Below, piece after piece: positions 53,111 through 61,450 of a stretch of DNA of 64,000 nucleotides. Under the pieces are notes generated by a model. It was not told the DNA's origin. It did no database searches and was given only the letters and a program-made list of their open reading frames with translations. The first letter of the stretch is position 1. The number at the start of each line of letters is the position of its first letter. Source of the DNA: Candidatus Eisenbacteria bacterium (lineage in GTDB: Bacteria > Eisenbacteria > RBG-16-71-46); contig JADLBL010000015.1 in assembly GCA_020847735.1 (NCBI GenBank), forward strand, positions 186,001-250,000, written 5' to 3'. A program made the translations under genes and the position numbers.

Positions 53111-55438
53111 TCAGGCCGCTTCGCGCAGCCTTCCCTCGCGCTCCAGCACCCGGACCAGGGCCTCCACCACCTCGGCGTCGAACTGGCTGCCGGCGGCCCT
53201 GCGCAGCTCGACCGCCGCCTGCGCCGGGTCGCGGGCGGGCCGGAACGGCCGTTCGAACGTCATGCTCTGCCAGGCGTCCACGACGGCCAGGATGCGGGCC
53301 CCGAGCGGGATCGCCTCGCCGGCGAGGCCGCGCGGGTAGCCGGTGCCGTCCCAGTGTTCGTGGTGGCTCAGGATCAGATCCCGGACCACGCCGAGGTACT
53401 CGAGCGGGCGCAGGATCGCGATGCTCACGGCCGGGTGGGTCGAGACCGCGGTGCGCTGCGCCGCGCTCAGCTCGCCGCTGTCGCCGGTCTCGCCGGTGAC
53501 GCGCACCATGCCGACGTCGTGGATGCTGGCCACGTAGCCGATCACGTCCACGTCCGCGGCGGGCACACCCAGCTCGCGGGCGACGGAGCGCACCAGCTTC
53601 ACTTCCCGCCGGCCGCCGAGCGAGAGCTCGCGCTTGAGCCGCGTCATGCAGCGCACCGCCTCGAGCGCGTCCTCGATCACGCGATGGCTGTCGGGGTAGG
53701 CGCAGGCGCGCTCGATGGCGCTGCCGACGCGCTCGGCCAGCATCACGAGCAGGGTGAGATCGTCCTCGTCGAACGGCTCGCCGCTCGTCTTGTTGTTCGC
53801 GTTGATGACGCCGATGATCTCGCCCTCGACGCGCAGCGGCACGCACAGCAGCGACTTGGTCTGGTACTGCGGATGATTGAGCCGCCGGAAGCGGCGGTCG
53901 GTCTCGATGTTCTCGACCAGCACCGGGCGCCCCCAGGCCGCGACCGCGCCCGCGACCCCGGAGCGCAGGGTGGTCCGCCGTCCGTTCACGCCCTGCGGCG
54001 CGAGGCCGACGGCGGCGGCGACGAACAGGTCGCCGCGATCGGCGTCCACGAGCACGAGCGAGACGATGCCGGTCTCGAGCGTCACCGCGACCATCTCGAC
54101 GGTCGCCTGGAAGAGCTCGGCGAGGTCCTGGCGCCCGACCGTCTGGCGCGCGATGCGCCGCGCGCGCGCCGAAGCGACCTGGCGCACGGGCATCGCGAGG
54201 CTGAAGCGCGTTCCGCCTCCGGGCGGCAGCTCGGCCCACATGCGGCCGCCATGGAGCTGCGCGATGCTGCGGGCGATCGCGAGTCCGACCCGCGTGCCCT
54301 CGTGCGAGGGCTGGCCGTTCGGCAGCTGCCGGCGCGCACGGTAGAAGCCCTCGAACACCGCCGAGAGGTCCTCGGTGGGCGGCGGCGGCCCGTCGTCGGT
54401 CACCGAAAAGCTCCACTCGTCGCCGTGGACCGCGAAGCGCACGCGCACGGTCGCGCCCTCGGGCGAGAACTCGACCGCGTTCTCGATCAGGTTGGCGAGG
54501 GCCCTGCGGGTGAAGTCGGGGTCCAGCTCGACGCGGGCGTCCCCGGATTGTTCGTGGGCGAGCGTCACCCTGCGTCGCGCGGCCGTGTCGGCGAGGGCGG
54601 CGCAGACCTCGCGACCGAACTCGGTCAGCGACTGCGTGGTCAGCCGCAGCGTGCACTCGCCGCTCTCGAGCCGTGAGAGGTCGTGAACGTCGGTGACGAG
54701 CGCGCCGAGCCGGTTGCATTCGTCGTCAATCACGTTCAGGAAGCGTCCGCGCGGAGCGTTCGGATTGTCGAGGTTGCTGCCCAGCGTCTCGGCGTAGGCC
54801 TTGATCGAGGAGAGCGGCGAGCGCAGCTCGTGGGCGACGATCGCCATGAGGGCCGACGCGGCCTCCTGCGCGGTCGCCAGCCGGCGTTCGGCGGCGACGA
54901 CGCGCGTGCGCTCCTCGTCCAGCGCCCGCACGAGGTCGGCGCGCTCGAACGCCAGCGCGAGCGCGTCGGCAAGCGCCTGCAGGAAGCGCCGCTCGGGCCC
55001 CTGCAGCGAACGGGGACCGGCGAAGGCGACGAGCAGGAATCCCCACACGGCGTTGCCCGCCACCAGCGGAAGCGTGCACAGCGCGGCCGGCGGCTGCTGC
55101 CAGAGCAGCGTCTCGCGCGGCGCGTTCGCGTCGGCGGAGCCGTCGTCGTACAGGGGGCGGTCGTTGCGCATGACCCACTCGACCGGTCCGCCGTCCTCGG
55201 CGAGGTAGGGCGTCTCGACGCCCGACTCCTCGAAGCGGAACAGCGCCCCGCTGCGGCGGTCCATGCGCAGCAACCGCGCGTCCGCGGCGCCCAGCGCCCG
55301 CGTGGCGTTGGCGTTGGCGATGCCCCACGAGACGCCGAGGTCGCAGGTCGTGCGCAGGGCGAGCACCGCCTCGGCCAGCAGCGCGACGGCCTCTCCGGGC
55401 AGTTCCAGCAGCCGTGTTCCGGGGTCGGTGGGGTTCAA
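53111..55438 (-). CDS. Hybrid GAF-histidine kinase-GAF-HD-GYP protein
   Basis: The 775-residue soluble protein has, in order, a GAF domain (about 20-165), a HisKA domain with H203 in IVAHELRSPLSSIKAYAETL, an ATPase domain with N320 in LANLIENAVEFSPEG and a DDGPPPP segment where the G1 box is expected, a second GAF domain (about 430-575), and an HD-GYP-like domain (about 600-770). The HD pair (H640, D641 in YVASIHDVGMV), H668, HH692-693 and HHEHWDGTGYPRGLAGEAIP are kept. The usual HDIGK lysine is Met. No transmembrane segment is seen. Start is a TTG at 55438 with GGAG eight bases upstream, 11 bases after the GGDEF gene. A kinase fused to a c-di-GMP phosphodiesterase-type domain is unusual. Confidence 0.85.
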   Translation of the reverse strand: MNPTDPGTRLLELPGEAVALLAEAVLALRTTCDLGVSWGIANANATRALGAADARLLRMDRRSGALFRFEESGVETPYLAEDGGPVEWVMRNDRPLYDDGSADANAPRETLLWQQPPAALCTLPLVAGNAVWGFLLVAFAGPRSLQGPERRFLQALADALALAFERADLVRALDEERTRVVAAERRLATAQEAASALMAIVAHELRSPLSSIKAYAETLGSNLDNPNAPRGRFLNVIDDECNRLGALVTDVHDLSRLESGECTLRLTTQSLTEFGREVCAALADTAARRRVTLAHEQSGDARVELDPDFTRRALANLIENAVEFSPEGATVRVRFAVHGDEWSFSVTDDGPPPPTEDLSAVFEGFYRARRQLPNGQPSHEGTRVGLAIARSIAQLHGGRMWAELPPGGGTRFSLAMPVRQVASARARRIARQTVGRQDLAELFQATVEMVAVTLETGIVSLVLVDADRGDLFVAAAVGLAPQGVNGRRTTLRSGVAGAVAAWGRPVLVENIETDRRFRRLNHPQYQTKSLLCVPLRVEGEIIGVINANNKTSGEPFDEDDLTLLVMLAERVGSAIERACAYPDSHRVIEDALEAVRCMTRLKRELSLGGRREVKLVRSVARELGVPAADVDVIGYVASIHDVGMVRVTGETGDSGELSAAQRTAVSTHPAVSIAILRPLEYLGVVRDLILSHHEHWDGTGYPRGLAGEAIPLGARILAVVDAWQSMTFERPFRPARDPAQAAVELRRAAGSQFDAEVVEALVRVLEREGRLREAA

Positions 55439-55449
55439 GTCGCTGCTCC

Positions 55450-56409
55450 TCAGGCGACGCTGCGGTCCGAGTCGGATTCGTGGCGGCGCCGGTCGCCGAC
55501 CAGCACGCTGCCGCTGATGCCCTTGCCGTGCGCCTTCAGTTCCTGGGCGATGTCGATCAGCTCGGCGAGGTGCGTGACCGGTACGAGGGCCGTGCTGACG
55601 AGCGCGATGGTCAGGCTCATGAGCGGAAAGCGCTCGATCGCGTGGCGCCGGCTGAGCACCTCGACGTGTCCGCGCTCGCGGTCCTCCTGGTCGTAGAGCT
55701 CGCGCGACGACTGATTGAACCGATTGAGGATCAGTTCTCCGAGACCCTCGGCGCGATCCGGATGGGTCAGCACGACGAAGTCGTCGCCGCCGATGTGGCC
55801 GACGAAGCTGTCGGCGCTGCCGGAGCGCTGCGCGGACTCGGTCAGGATGCGCGACAGCATCTGGATGGCCTGGTCGCCTCGCGCGTAGCCGTAGTAGTCG
55901 TTGAAGGCCTTGAAGTGGTCGATGTCCACCTGCAGCAGCGCGAACGGCTCGCTGCCGGCGAGCCGGCGGCGGATCTCGTCATTGATGGACAGGTTGCCCG
56001 GCAGCCCGGTGAGCGGGCTGGCCGAGCGCTGCTGCTTGCTCCACTCGAGCACGTTGTGGATGCGCAGCATGAGTTCGCCGCGGTTCCACGGCTTGGTGAC
56101 GTAGTCGTTCGCGCCGCCTTCGAGGCCGTGGACCTTCGCGTTCATGTCGGTCCGGGCGGTGAGCATGACGACCGGGATGTGGCGGGTGCTGAACTGGGCG
56201 CGCAGCTGCCGGCAGACCGCGTAGCCGTCGAGGAACGGCATCATGACGTCGAGGAGCATCAAGTCGGGCATCTCGGCGGTGGCCCGCTCGAGCGCCTGGC
56301 GGCCGTCGTGGGCTTCGCTGACCTCGTAGTCCTCGAGTTCCAGCTGCATGCGGAGCACATCCCGCAGCGCCGGTTCGTCTTCCGCGATGAGAATTCGAGC
56401 CTTCGGCAC
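55450..56409 (-). CDS. Response regulator with GGDEF-type output domain
   Basis: The 319-residue protein has a receiver domain (about 5-120; acidic pair in ILIAEDEPAL, phospho-Asp D54 in MLLDVMMPFLDGY, K106 in GANDYVTKPWNRGE) and a GGDEF-like domain (about 130-310; SPLTGLPGNLSINDEI, LLQVDIDHFKAFNDYYG). The signature reads GHIGGDDFVVL (residues 207-211 GGDDF), with Asp in place of the usual fourth-position Glu. Diguanylate cyclase activity is therefore uncertain. The GTG start at 56409 has GGAG seven bases upstream. It precedes the kinase-HD-GYP gene by 11 bases, joining potential c-di-GMP synthesis and breakdown in one operon. Confidence 0.88.
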   Translation of the reverse strand: MPKARILIAEDEPALRDVLRMQLELEDYEVSEAHDGRQALERATAEMPDLMLLDVMMPFLDGYAVCRQLRAQFSTRHIPVVMLTARTDMNAKVHGLEGGANDYVTKPWNRGELMLRIHNVLEWSKQQRSASPLTGLPGNLSINDEIRRRLAGSEPFALLQVDIDHFKAFNDYYGYARGDQAIQMLSRILTESAQRSGSADSFVGHIGGDDFVVLTHPDRAEGLGELILNRFNQSSRELYDQEDRERGHVEVLSRRHAIERFPLMSLTIALVSTALVPVTHLAELIDIAQELKAHGKGISGSVLVGDRRRHESDSDRSVA

Positions 56410-56693
56410 ACCCAGCTCCCGTTCGGGATAGCGGACGCTTCCGGTCCCCCCGCACCCTCCGCCGACCAGCACAGCAACGCGCGTACCCGGCCCGGGGGCG
56501 GCCGAACGTCCGCGATGTCCCCGGGTTTATCGGCCTGCCCGTGCGGCCGCTTGCGATGTTTGTGGAAACACGCCCAGCCCCCGCCTTCGCGTGCGGATCG
56601 CGCCGGGGCGTGCGGAATGCAACGCCGGAGGGTCCGGGCTGGTAGCGCGGGTCCTTCGCGCCGGGCGGTGGCCCGGCCCGTCGGGCAGCCGGC

Positions 56694-57740
56694 TCAGCCG
56701 CCGAGCGGCAGGCCCGAGGCTTCGAGCGAGGCGGCCGCGTCCAGCTCGGGTCCCGAACGCTCGCCGCGCGCCAGGCGCCACGCGCCGACCAGCGCGATCA
56801 TCGCCGCGTTGTCGGCGCACAGGCGTGGCGAGGGAATGCGCAGCGCGACGCCAAGCTGCCCGCACGCCTCGCCCAGCGCGGCGCGCAACGCTCGATTGCA
56901 CGCCACGCCACCGCCCAGGCACAGCGCCTTCGCGCCGACGTGCACGATCGCGCGCAGGCTCTTGCCCACCAGCGTCTCGACCACGGCGGCCTGGAACGAC
57001 GCCGCGACGTCGTTCACGAACTCCTCCGGGTAGGGCGGCTCGCCGCGGCCCTTGAGCACGTTCGCGACGGAGGTCTTGAGGCCGGAGAAGCTGAAGTCGA
57101 AACCGGGCCGGTCGAGCATCGGGCGCGGGAAATCGAAGGCGTCGGCACGGCCCCGCGTCGCGAGCCGGTCCAGCACCGGCCCGCCGGGAAATCCCAGTCC
57201 GAGGCGCTTGGCGACCTTGTCGTAGGCCTCGCCGGCGGCGTCATCGAGCGTCGCGCCGAGCCAGCGGTATTCGCCCAGCCCTCTCACCTCGACCAGCTCC
57301 GTGTGCCCGCCCGAGACGACGAGCGCCACCGCCGGCAACGGGCACTCGCCATGTTCGAGCGAGCTCGAGTGCAGGTGCGCCTCGATGTGGTTGACGCCGA
57401 TCACCGGCACCCCCAGCGCCGCGGCCCATGCCTTGGCGAACGCCACGCCCACCACCAGCGAGCCGACGAGCCCGGGGGCATGCGTGACCGCGATCGCCGT
57501 CAGGTCCTTCGGCGTCACGCCCGCTTCGGCGAGCGCTCCTTCGACCAGCTTCGGAAGCAGCTCGAGGTGGGCGCGCGAGGCCAGCTCCGGCACGACGCCG
57601 CCGTAAAGGCGGTGCACGTCCTGGGCGGCGATCAGGTGCGAGCGCAGCCGCCGGCCGTTCTCGAGGACCGCGACGCTGGTGTCGTCGCACGAGGTCTCGA
57701 TCCCGAGAACCAGCCCCGCGGCGGGATCGGTGCGGGTCAC
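56694..57740 (-). CDS. tsaD: tRNA N6-adenosine threonylcarbamoyltransferase
   Basis: The 348-residue protein transfers threonylcarbamoyl to A37 of ANN-decoding tRNAs. Visible features are VLGIETSCDDTSVAVLENGR, YGGVVPELASRAHLELLPKL, the metal-binding HIEAHLH in VIGVNHIEAHLHSS, ALVVSGGHTELVEVRGLGEY, DDAAGEAYDKVAKRLGLGFP, FSFSGLKTSVANVL, GGGVACNRALRAAL and CADNAAMIALVGAW. Length is standard. The GTG start at 57740 overlaps the cutA stop by four bases. It ends the HipA-like-DUF3037-cutA-tsaD string, and is probably read from the same transcript. Confidence 0.96.
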   Translation of the reverse strand: MTRTDPAAGLVLGIETSCDDTSVAVLENGRRLRSHLIAAQDVHRLYGGVVPELASRAHLELLPKLVEGALAEAGVTPKDLTAIAVTHAPGLVGSLVVGVAFAKAWAAALGVPVIGVNHIEAHLHSSSLEHGECPLPAVALVVSGGHTELVEVRGLGEYRWLGATLDDAAGEAYDKVAKRLGLGFPGGPVLDRLATRGRADAFDFPRPMLDRPGFDFSFSGLKTSVANVLKGRGEPPYPEEFVNDVAASFQAAVVETLVGKSLRAIVHVGAKALCLGGGVACNRALRAALGEACGQLGVALRIPSPRLCADNAAMIALVGAWRLARGERSGPELDAAASLEASGLPLGG

Positions 57741-58066
57741 GGCGCCTCCGGCGCAAGCTGCGCCTCGAGCCATGCCAGGTACTTCGGTGCGCCCGCCGCG
57801 ACCCGCACCGCCAGCAGCTCGGGCGTGTCGTAGGGGTGCAGGTCGTGCAGGCGCGAGAGCAGCGCCGTCCAGTCCTGCTTGCGCGTCTTGAGCAGCACCA
57901 CGACCTCGCGCTCGTCCTTCATGCGGCCCTCCCAGCGGTAGAGCGAGCGTGCGCCCGGCAGCAGGCTGGCGCAGGCGATGAGGCGCTCCTGCAGAAGCAC
58001 CTGCGCGACGCGCGCGGCGTCCTGTTCACTGGCAAAGCTGGTGAAGGCGATCAGGGCTTCGGTCAT
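57737..58066 (-). CDS. cutA: CutA divalent-cation tolerance protein
   Basis: The 109-residue protein has the CutA1 core: ALIAFTSFASEQDAARVAQV, LLQERLIACASLLPGARSLY, RWEGRMKDEREVVVLLKTRK, LLSRLHDLHPYDTPELLAVR and APKYLAWLEAQL. CutA forms very stable trimers related to PII proteins; its link to copper tolerance in E. coli is debated, and its real role is unclear. The ATG at 58066 overlaps the DUF3037 gene's stop by four bases, and its own stop overlaps tsaD. Confidence 0.93.
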   Translation of the reverse strand: MTEALIAFTSFASEQDAARVAQVLLQERLIACASLLPGARSLYRWEGRMKDEREVVVLLKTRKQDWTALLSRLHDLHPYDTPELLAVRVAAGAPKYLAWLEAQLAPEAP

Positions 58067-58476
58067 GGCTCTCGCCCGGGATTCCCGGACCCCGGGAGGA
58101 CGAGCTGCTCGAACAGATGCGCCAGCGCCTTCGCGGGGTCTTCGCACAGTCCCTCGTGCACCTCGGAGACCTGGATCACCGTGCTGCGCGGCGCGACCAG
58201 CCAGCGGAAGCGCTCCGGCGCGTCGAGCGCCCCGATCGGACCGGAGCCCTCGCCGCCCGCGGCGATCTTCTCGATGCTCGCGAGATGCGCGTGAATCGTG
58301 GCCACGTCGGCATCCGGCGCGAGTGCCGAAAGCCGCGCGTGATCGAGAGCGACGCGCGCGCCCAGCCACATGAGCGAGCGGCACCAGACGATGACGCCCG
58401 CGTTGAAGCACTCGCCGCGTTCGACGCGCGGCACGACGCGGACGGTCGCGTACTCAAAGGAGCGTCGCTCGGGCAC
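58063..58476 (-). CDS. DUF3037 protein, partner of the HipA-like kinase
   Basis: The 137-residue protein matches DUF3037: FEYATVRVVPRVERGECFNA, GVIVWCRSLMWLGARVALDH, ALDAPERFRWLVAPRSTVIQ, and VHEGLCEDPAKALAHLFEQL. DUF3037 genes very often follow HipA-like kinase genes; function is unknown. The start is a GTG at 58476 with GGAGG about six bases upstream, inside the end of the kinase gene (23-base overlap). The two are thus translationally linked. Its stop overlaps the cutA start by four bases. Confidence 0.85.
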   Translation of the reverse strand: MPERRSFEYATVRVVPRVERGECFNAGVIVWCRSLMWLGARVALDHARLSALAPDADVATIHAHLASIEKIAAGGEGSGPIGALDAPERFRWLVAPRSTVIQVSEVHEGLCEDPAKALAHLFEQLVLPGSGNPGREP

Positions 58477-59233
58477 GCGCCGCCTCCTGTTCGAAGATCG
58501 CGGCGTTCGCGAGGCGGCCCGCGAACCAGGCTTCGTAGGCCGCACGCGTCGCGGCCGGGTCGCCCGGTGCGTCGGGCGCCGCGAGCCACGCGTCGGGCAG
58601 CGCGGCGAGCAGGGCCTTCACCGGCGCGACCGCAAGCTCCGCGCGCAGCGCCTCGCCGGCGTCGGCGAGCCGCGTCGCGCGCGGCAGCAGCACGTGTTCG
58701 CGCACCGGCGCGAACGGGCTGGCGGCGCTGGCCCGCGCGCCGTTCCACGCATGGTGGAAGTAGAGGCTGGCCCCGTGATCGATCAGCCAGAGCTTCGTCC
58801 CCGTGAGCAGCAGGTTCGGGTTCCGGGGCGTGCGGTCCACGTTCATGACGAAGGAGTCGAACCAGACGAGCCTGGAGGCCAGCGCTTCGTCCACCACGGG
58901 CGGCGCGATGGGGTCGTAGGACACGGCGCCGGGCAGGAACCCGAGCCCCAGGTTCGCGCCGGTGCTCGCGCGCAACAGGTCGCGGATCTCGGGGTCGGGC
59001 TCGTTGCGCCCGAACGCCTCGTCCAGCTCGAGCCGCACCATGCCCGGCACCGCGAAGCCGCAGGCCCGCGCCAGCTCGCCCGCCAGCCACTCGGCGATCA
59101 ACGCCCGCGGTCCCTGCCCCGCGCCGCGGAACTTGGCGACGTAGAGCCGGCCGTCCGAGGCCTCGACCACGGCCGGCAGCGAGCCGCCTTCGCGAAGGGG
59201 CGTGACGTAGCGGGTGGCGAGGAGCGTCTGCAT
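58454..59233 (-). CDS. HipA-family (HipA_2-like) kinase
   Basis: The 259-residue protein has a compact HipA-like kinase fold: SLPAVVEASDGRLYVAKFRG and GQGPRALIAEWLAGELARAC in the N-lobe (the Lys in VAKF likely binds ATP), a catalytic loop DSFVMNVDRTPRNPNLL with Asp and Asn in place, and a metal-binding LWLIDHGASLYFHH, where DHG takes the place of DFG. It is much shorter than the 440-residue HipA toxin and lacks its N-terminal subdomain. The gene overlaps a DUF3037 gene. Toxin-antitoxin function is not established; no HipB-like helix-turn-helix gene is adjacent. Start is the ATG at 59233. Confidence 0.8.
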   Translation of the reverse strand: MQTLLATRYVTPLREGGSLPAVVEASDGRLYVAKFRGAGQGPRALIAEWLAGELARACGFAVPGMVRLELDEAFGRNEPDPEIRDLLRASTGANLGLGFLPGAVSYDPIAPPVVDEALASRLVWFDSFVMNVDRTPRNPNLLLTGTKLWLIDHGASLYFHHAWNGARASAASPFAPVREHVLLPRATRLADAGEALRAELAVAPVKALLAALPDAWLAAPDAPGDPAATRAAYEAWFAGRLANAAIFEQEAARARATLL

Positions 59234-59325
59234 GGGTGGCGAAGGCTAGGGGGCACGCGGGGCGGATGGCAAACGGCGGGCGGGCGCCATCGCGTCCGGG
59301 CGCGCTGCGCCACCGCGCCCCACCC

Positions 59326-60177
59326 CTACCGGTACGCCACGCAGTACGCGATCCAGCAATCGTCGTTGTCGAGCTTCGCGCGGCGGTGCAGGCGGCCGGT
59401 GTGCGTTCGCCGCGCGGCGTCCCAGCCTTCGCTCCAGACTTCGAAGTCGCGGAAGCCGGCCTCCATCACGGCGTCGCGCAGTTCGGGCAGCGTGTACATG
59501 CGCCAGTCGTAGGTGAAGGCCCTGCGCAGGACCGTGCCGTCGCGAAGCTCGAAATGAATGTGCGCCACGAGATTCCTGGTCAGCGGCTCGAAGCGCGCCT
59601 GCTCCCAGACATAGGTGAAGCCCGGAACGGCCTCGCCGTCCGGGCCGTTCGCGGCGCCCTTGCGCGTGCGCTCTTCGAGCGTCCGCTCGGCGCGTGATCC
59701 TCCGAAGGCGTTCAGCACCAGCACGCCCCCCGGAGCCAGCGACGCCCTCGCCGCGCGCAGGTACGCCAGCAGGTCGGCGCGCGCATGAAAGATCCACCAT
59801 GAAAAGTTCAGGGCGCAGGTCACGTCCGCCAGCGGCCTCCGCACGCGGCGCACATCGCCGCGCACCAGCGTCACGCGCCCCCCGGTGCCGCGCGCGAACG
59901 GCAGGCGATGCCGGCGCGCCCACGCGAGCGGCTCGGGATCCAGGTCCACCGCCCACGCGCGGTTCGCGGGGTGGCGCTGCGCCCAGCCCACGGCCAGCGC
60001 GGCCGTGCTGCAGAAGTCCTCGCGAAACACGCGGGCCTCGCGGCCGTTGCGGGCGCGATAGACCCGTTCGAGAAAATCCAGGTCCCAGTCCACGCCCTGC
60101 ACGGCGACTTCGTAAAGGGCGTGACGGTCGCGATAGGCGCCGGGAGGCGGCCTGCGGCCCCGCGCGGGGGACGTCAT
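59326..60177 (-). CDS. Class I SAM-dependent methyltransferase
   Basis: The 283-residue protein has a Rossmann-type methyltransferase core. The SAM-binding glycine-rich stretch is modified (VFREDFCSTAALAVGWAQRH), followed by the acidic loop WAVDLDPEPLAWARRH, then GDVRRVRRPLADVTCALNFS and SLAPGGVLVLNAFGGSRAER. The C-terminal half (VWEQARFEPLTRNLVAHIHF) forms the family's extra beta sheet. Substrate is unknown; similar proteins are found without fixed partners. It starts at ATG 60177 without a clear ribosome site and is transcribed away from the metallopeptidase gene. Confidence 0.78.
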   Translation of the reverse strand: MTSPARGRRPPPGAYRDRHALYEVAVQGVDWDLDFLERVYRARNGREARVFREDFCSTAALAVGWAQRHPANRAWAVDLDPEPLAWARRHRLPFARGTGGRVTLVRGDVRRVRRPLADVTCALNFSWWIFHARADLLAYLRAARASLAPGGVLVLNAFGGSRAERTLEERTRKGAANGPDGEAVPGFTYVWEQARFEPLTRNLVAHIHFELRDGTVLRRAFTYDWRMYTLPELRDAVMEAGFRDFEVWSEGWDAARRTHTGRLHRRAKLDNDDCWIAYCVAYR

Positions 60178-60220
60178 CGCGCCGGGTCCGCGGACGGCGC
60201 GGCTTCGCTGACCAGCAAGC

Positions 60221-60248
60221 TTGGCATGGACCCTCTCTCAAGTATCAT
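60221..60248 (+). promoter_or_regulatory. Promoter of the metallopeptidase-ATP-grasp genes
   Basis: TTGGCA (60221-60226), a 16-base spacer and TATCAT (60243-60248). Transcription would start near 60255, giving a 5' leader of about 110 bases that contains a GC hairpin at the ribosome site. Confidence 0.6.
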
Positions 60249-60366
60249 GCGGCCGATTCCGTTCGCACCCGGCGGGGCACGCCGGGCCGCGCATGTTCGC
60301 GAGGGCGGCGCGGAGCGTCAAACGCATCCCTTTCGCGCGGCGCGAAGCGCGCCGCGCCGGAGAGCC

Positions 60367-61404
60367 ATGGCCGGCCGTCCTGCGTCCCGGCGCGCGCCGA
60401 CGCGCTGGGCATCGTTGTCCGACGAGCACCTGCTCGACCTGCGTTTCAGCGATCTCGGACTGCGCCTGGAAGGTTCGTGGGCGGAGGCGCGCGTGCACGA
60501 GGTGTGGGCCGAACTCGAGGCGCGCGGGCTGCGCCTGAAGCCGCACGCGTGGCTCTCGACCGAGTGGTTCTCCCCCGAAGGCGTGCCCGGCATCGCGATT
60601 CCCTTCTACCTCGCGCACCCGCGGCTGCTGCGGCTCGAGCGCCGCATGCTGCTCGAAGCCGAGGGCGGCACGCGCGAGGAGTGCCTGCAGATCCTGCGGC
60701 ACGAATCCGGTCACTGCGCGCAGCACGCCTGGCGTCTCAGCCGCCGCGGCGGCTGGCGGCGGCTGTTCGGGAACACCCACAAGCCCTACCCCGTCACCTA
60801 CCGGCCCGACCCCTCGAGCCAGCGCCACGTCCAGCACCTGCGGCAGTACTACGCGCAGGCGCACCCCGACGAGGACTTCGCCGAAACCTTCGCGATCTGG
60901 CTCACGCCGCGCTATCCGTGGCGGCGGCGCTACGCGGGCTGGCCCGCGCTGCGCAAGCTCGAGTGGGTCTCCGAAGCGATGCGCGAACTGCGCGGCGTCG
61001 CACCGACCGTTCGCGCGCGCCGCACCGTCGAGCCTCTCGACTCGGTGCGCCGCACGCTGGGCGAACACTACGCCGACCGTCAGGAAGCGCTGTCGCGCTG
61101 GCGGCCGAGCGTGCCGGACCGCGACCTGCAGCGGCTCTTCCCCGCCGAGCCCGGCCGCCGCGGCGACGCCGCCAGCCGCTTCCTGTCGCGCAACCGGCGC
61201 GAGATCCGCCGGCTCGTGTCGCGCTTCACCGGCGAGTCGCCGTTCACCATCGAGCGCGTGCTGGACGACGTCATCGCCAGTTGCCGGGTGCTCGACCTGC
61301 GCGCCTCGGGCAGCGAGCGCCGCCTGCGGGTGGACGTGGCGCTGCTGCTCACCGTGCGCACCGTGCACTTCCACTACAGCCGGCGAAACTGGGTGGCGCT
61401 GTGA
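60367..61404 (+). CDS. Putative zinc-binding metallopeptidase
   Basis: The 345-residue protein shows the zinc motif HESGH (H112, E113, H116) in ILRHESGHCAQHAWRLSRRG, and a downstream ETFAIWL (HPDEDFAETFAIWLTP), which may give the third ligand. The N-terminal LLDLRFSDLGLRLEGSWAEA and TEWFSPEGVPGIAIPFYLAH blocks are typical of a family of uncharacterised bacterial metallopeptidases, often next to ATP-grasp genes. No signal peptide or membrane segment is evident. The ATG at 60367 follows GGAGA. Its predicted transcript starts at the promoter at 60221-60248. A GC hairpin sits directly before the ribosome site. Confidence 0.75.
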   Translation: MAGRPASRRAPTRWASLSDEHLLDLRFSDLGLRLEGSWAEARVHEVWAELEARGLRLKPHAWLSTEWFSPEGVPGIAIPFYLAHPRLLRLERRMLLEAEGGTREECLQILRHESGHCAQHAWRLSRRGGWRRLFGNTHKPYPVTYRPDPSSQRHVQHLRQYYAQAHPDEDFAETFAIWLTPRYPWRRRYAGWPALRKLEWVSEAMRELRGVAPTVRARRTVEPLDSVRRTLGEHYADRQEALSRWRPSVPDRDLQRLFPAEPGRRGDAASRFLSRNRREIRRLVSRFTGESPFTIERVLDDVIASCRVLDLRASGSERRLRVDVALLLTVRTVHFHYSRRNWVAL

Positions 61405-61450
61405 ACGGGCCCTGCGTGGCGCCGGCCGCGCGTCCCGGCGGGGCGGGCTC

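Noticed and set aside
56660-56677. 7-bp GC hairpin after tsaD
   Set aside because: The stem is short and no T-run follows; such hairpins are expected by chance at this GC content.
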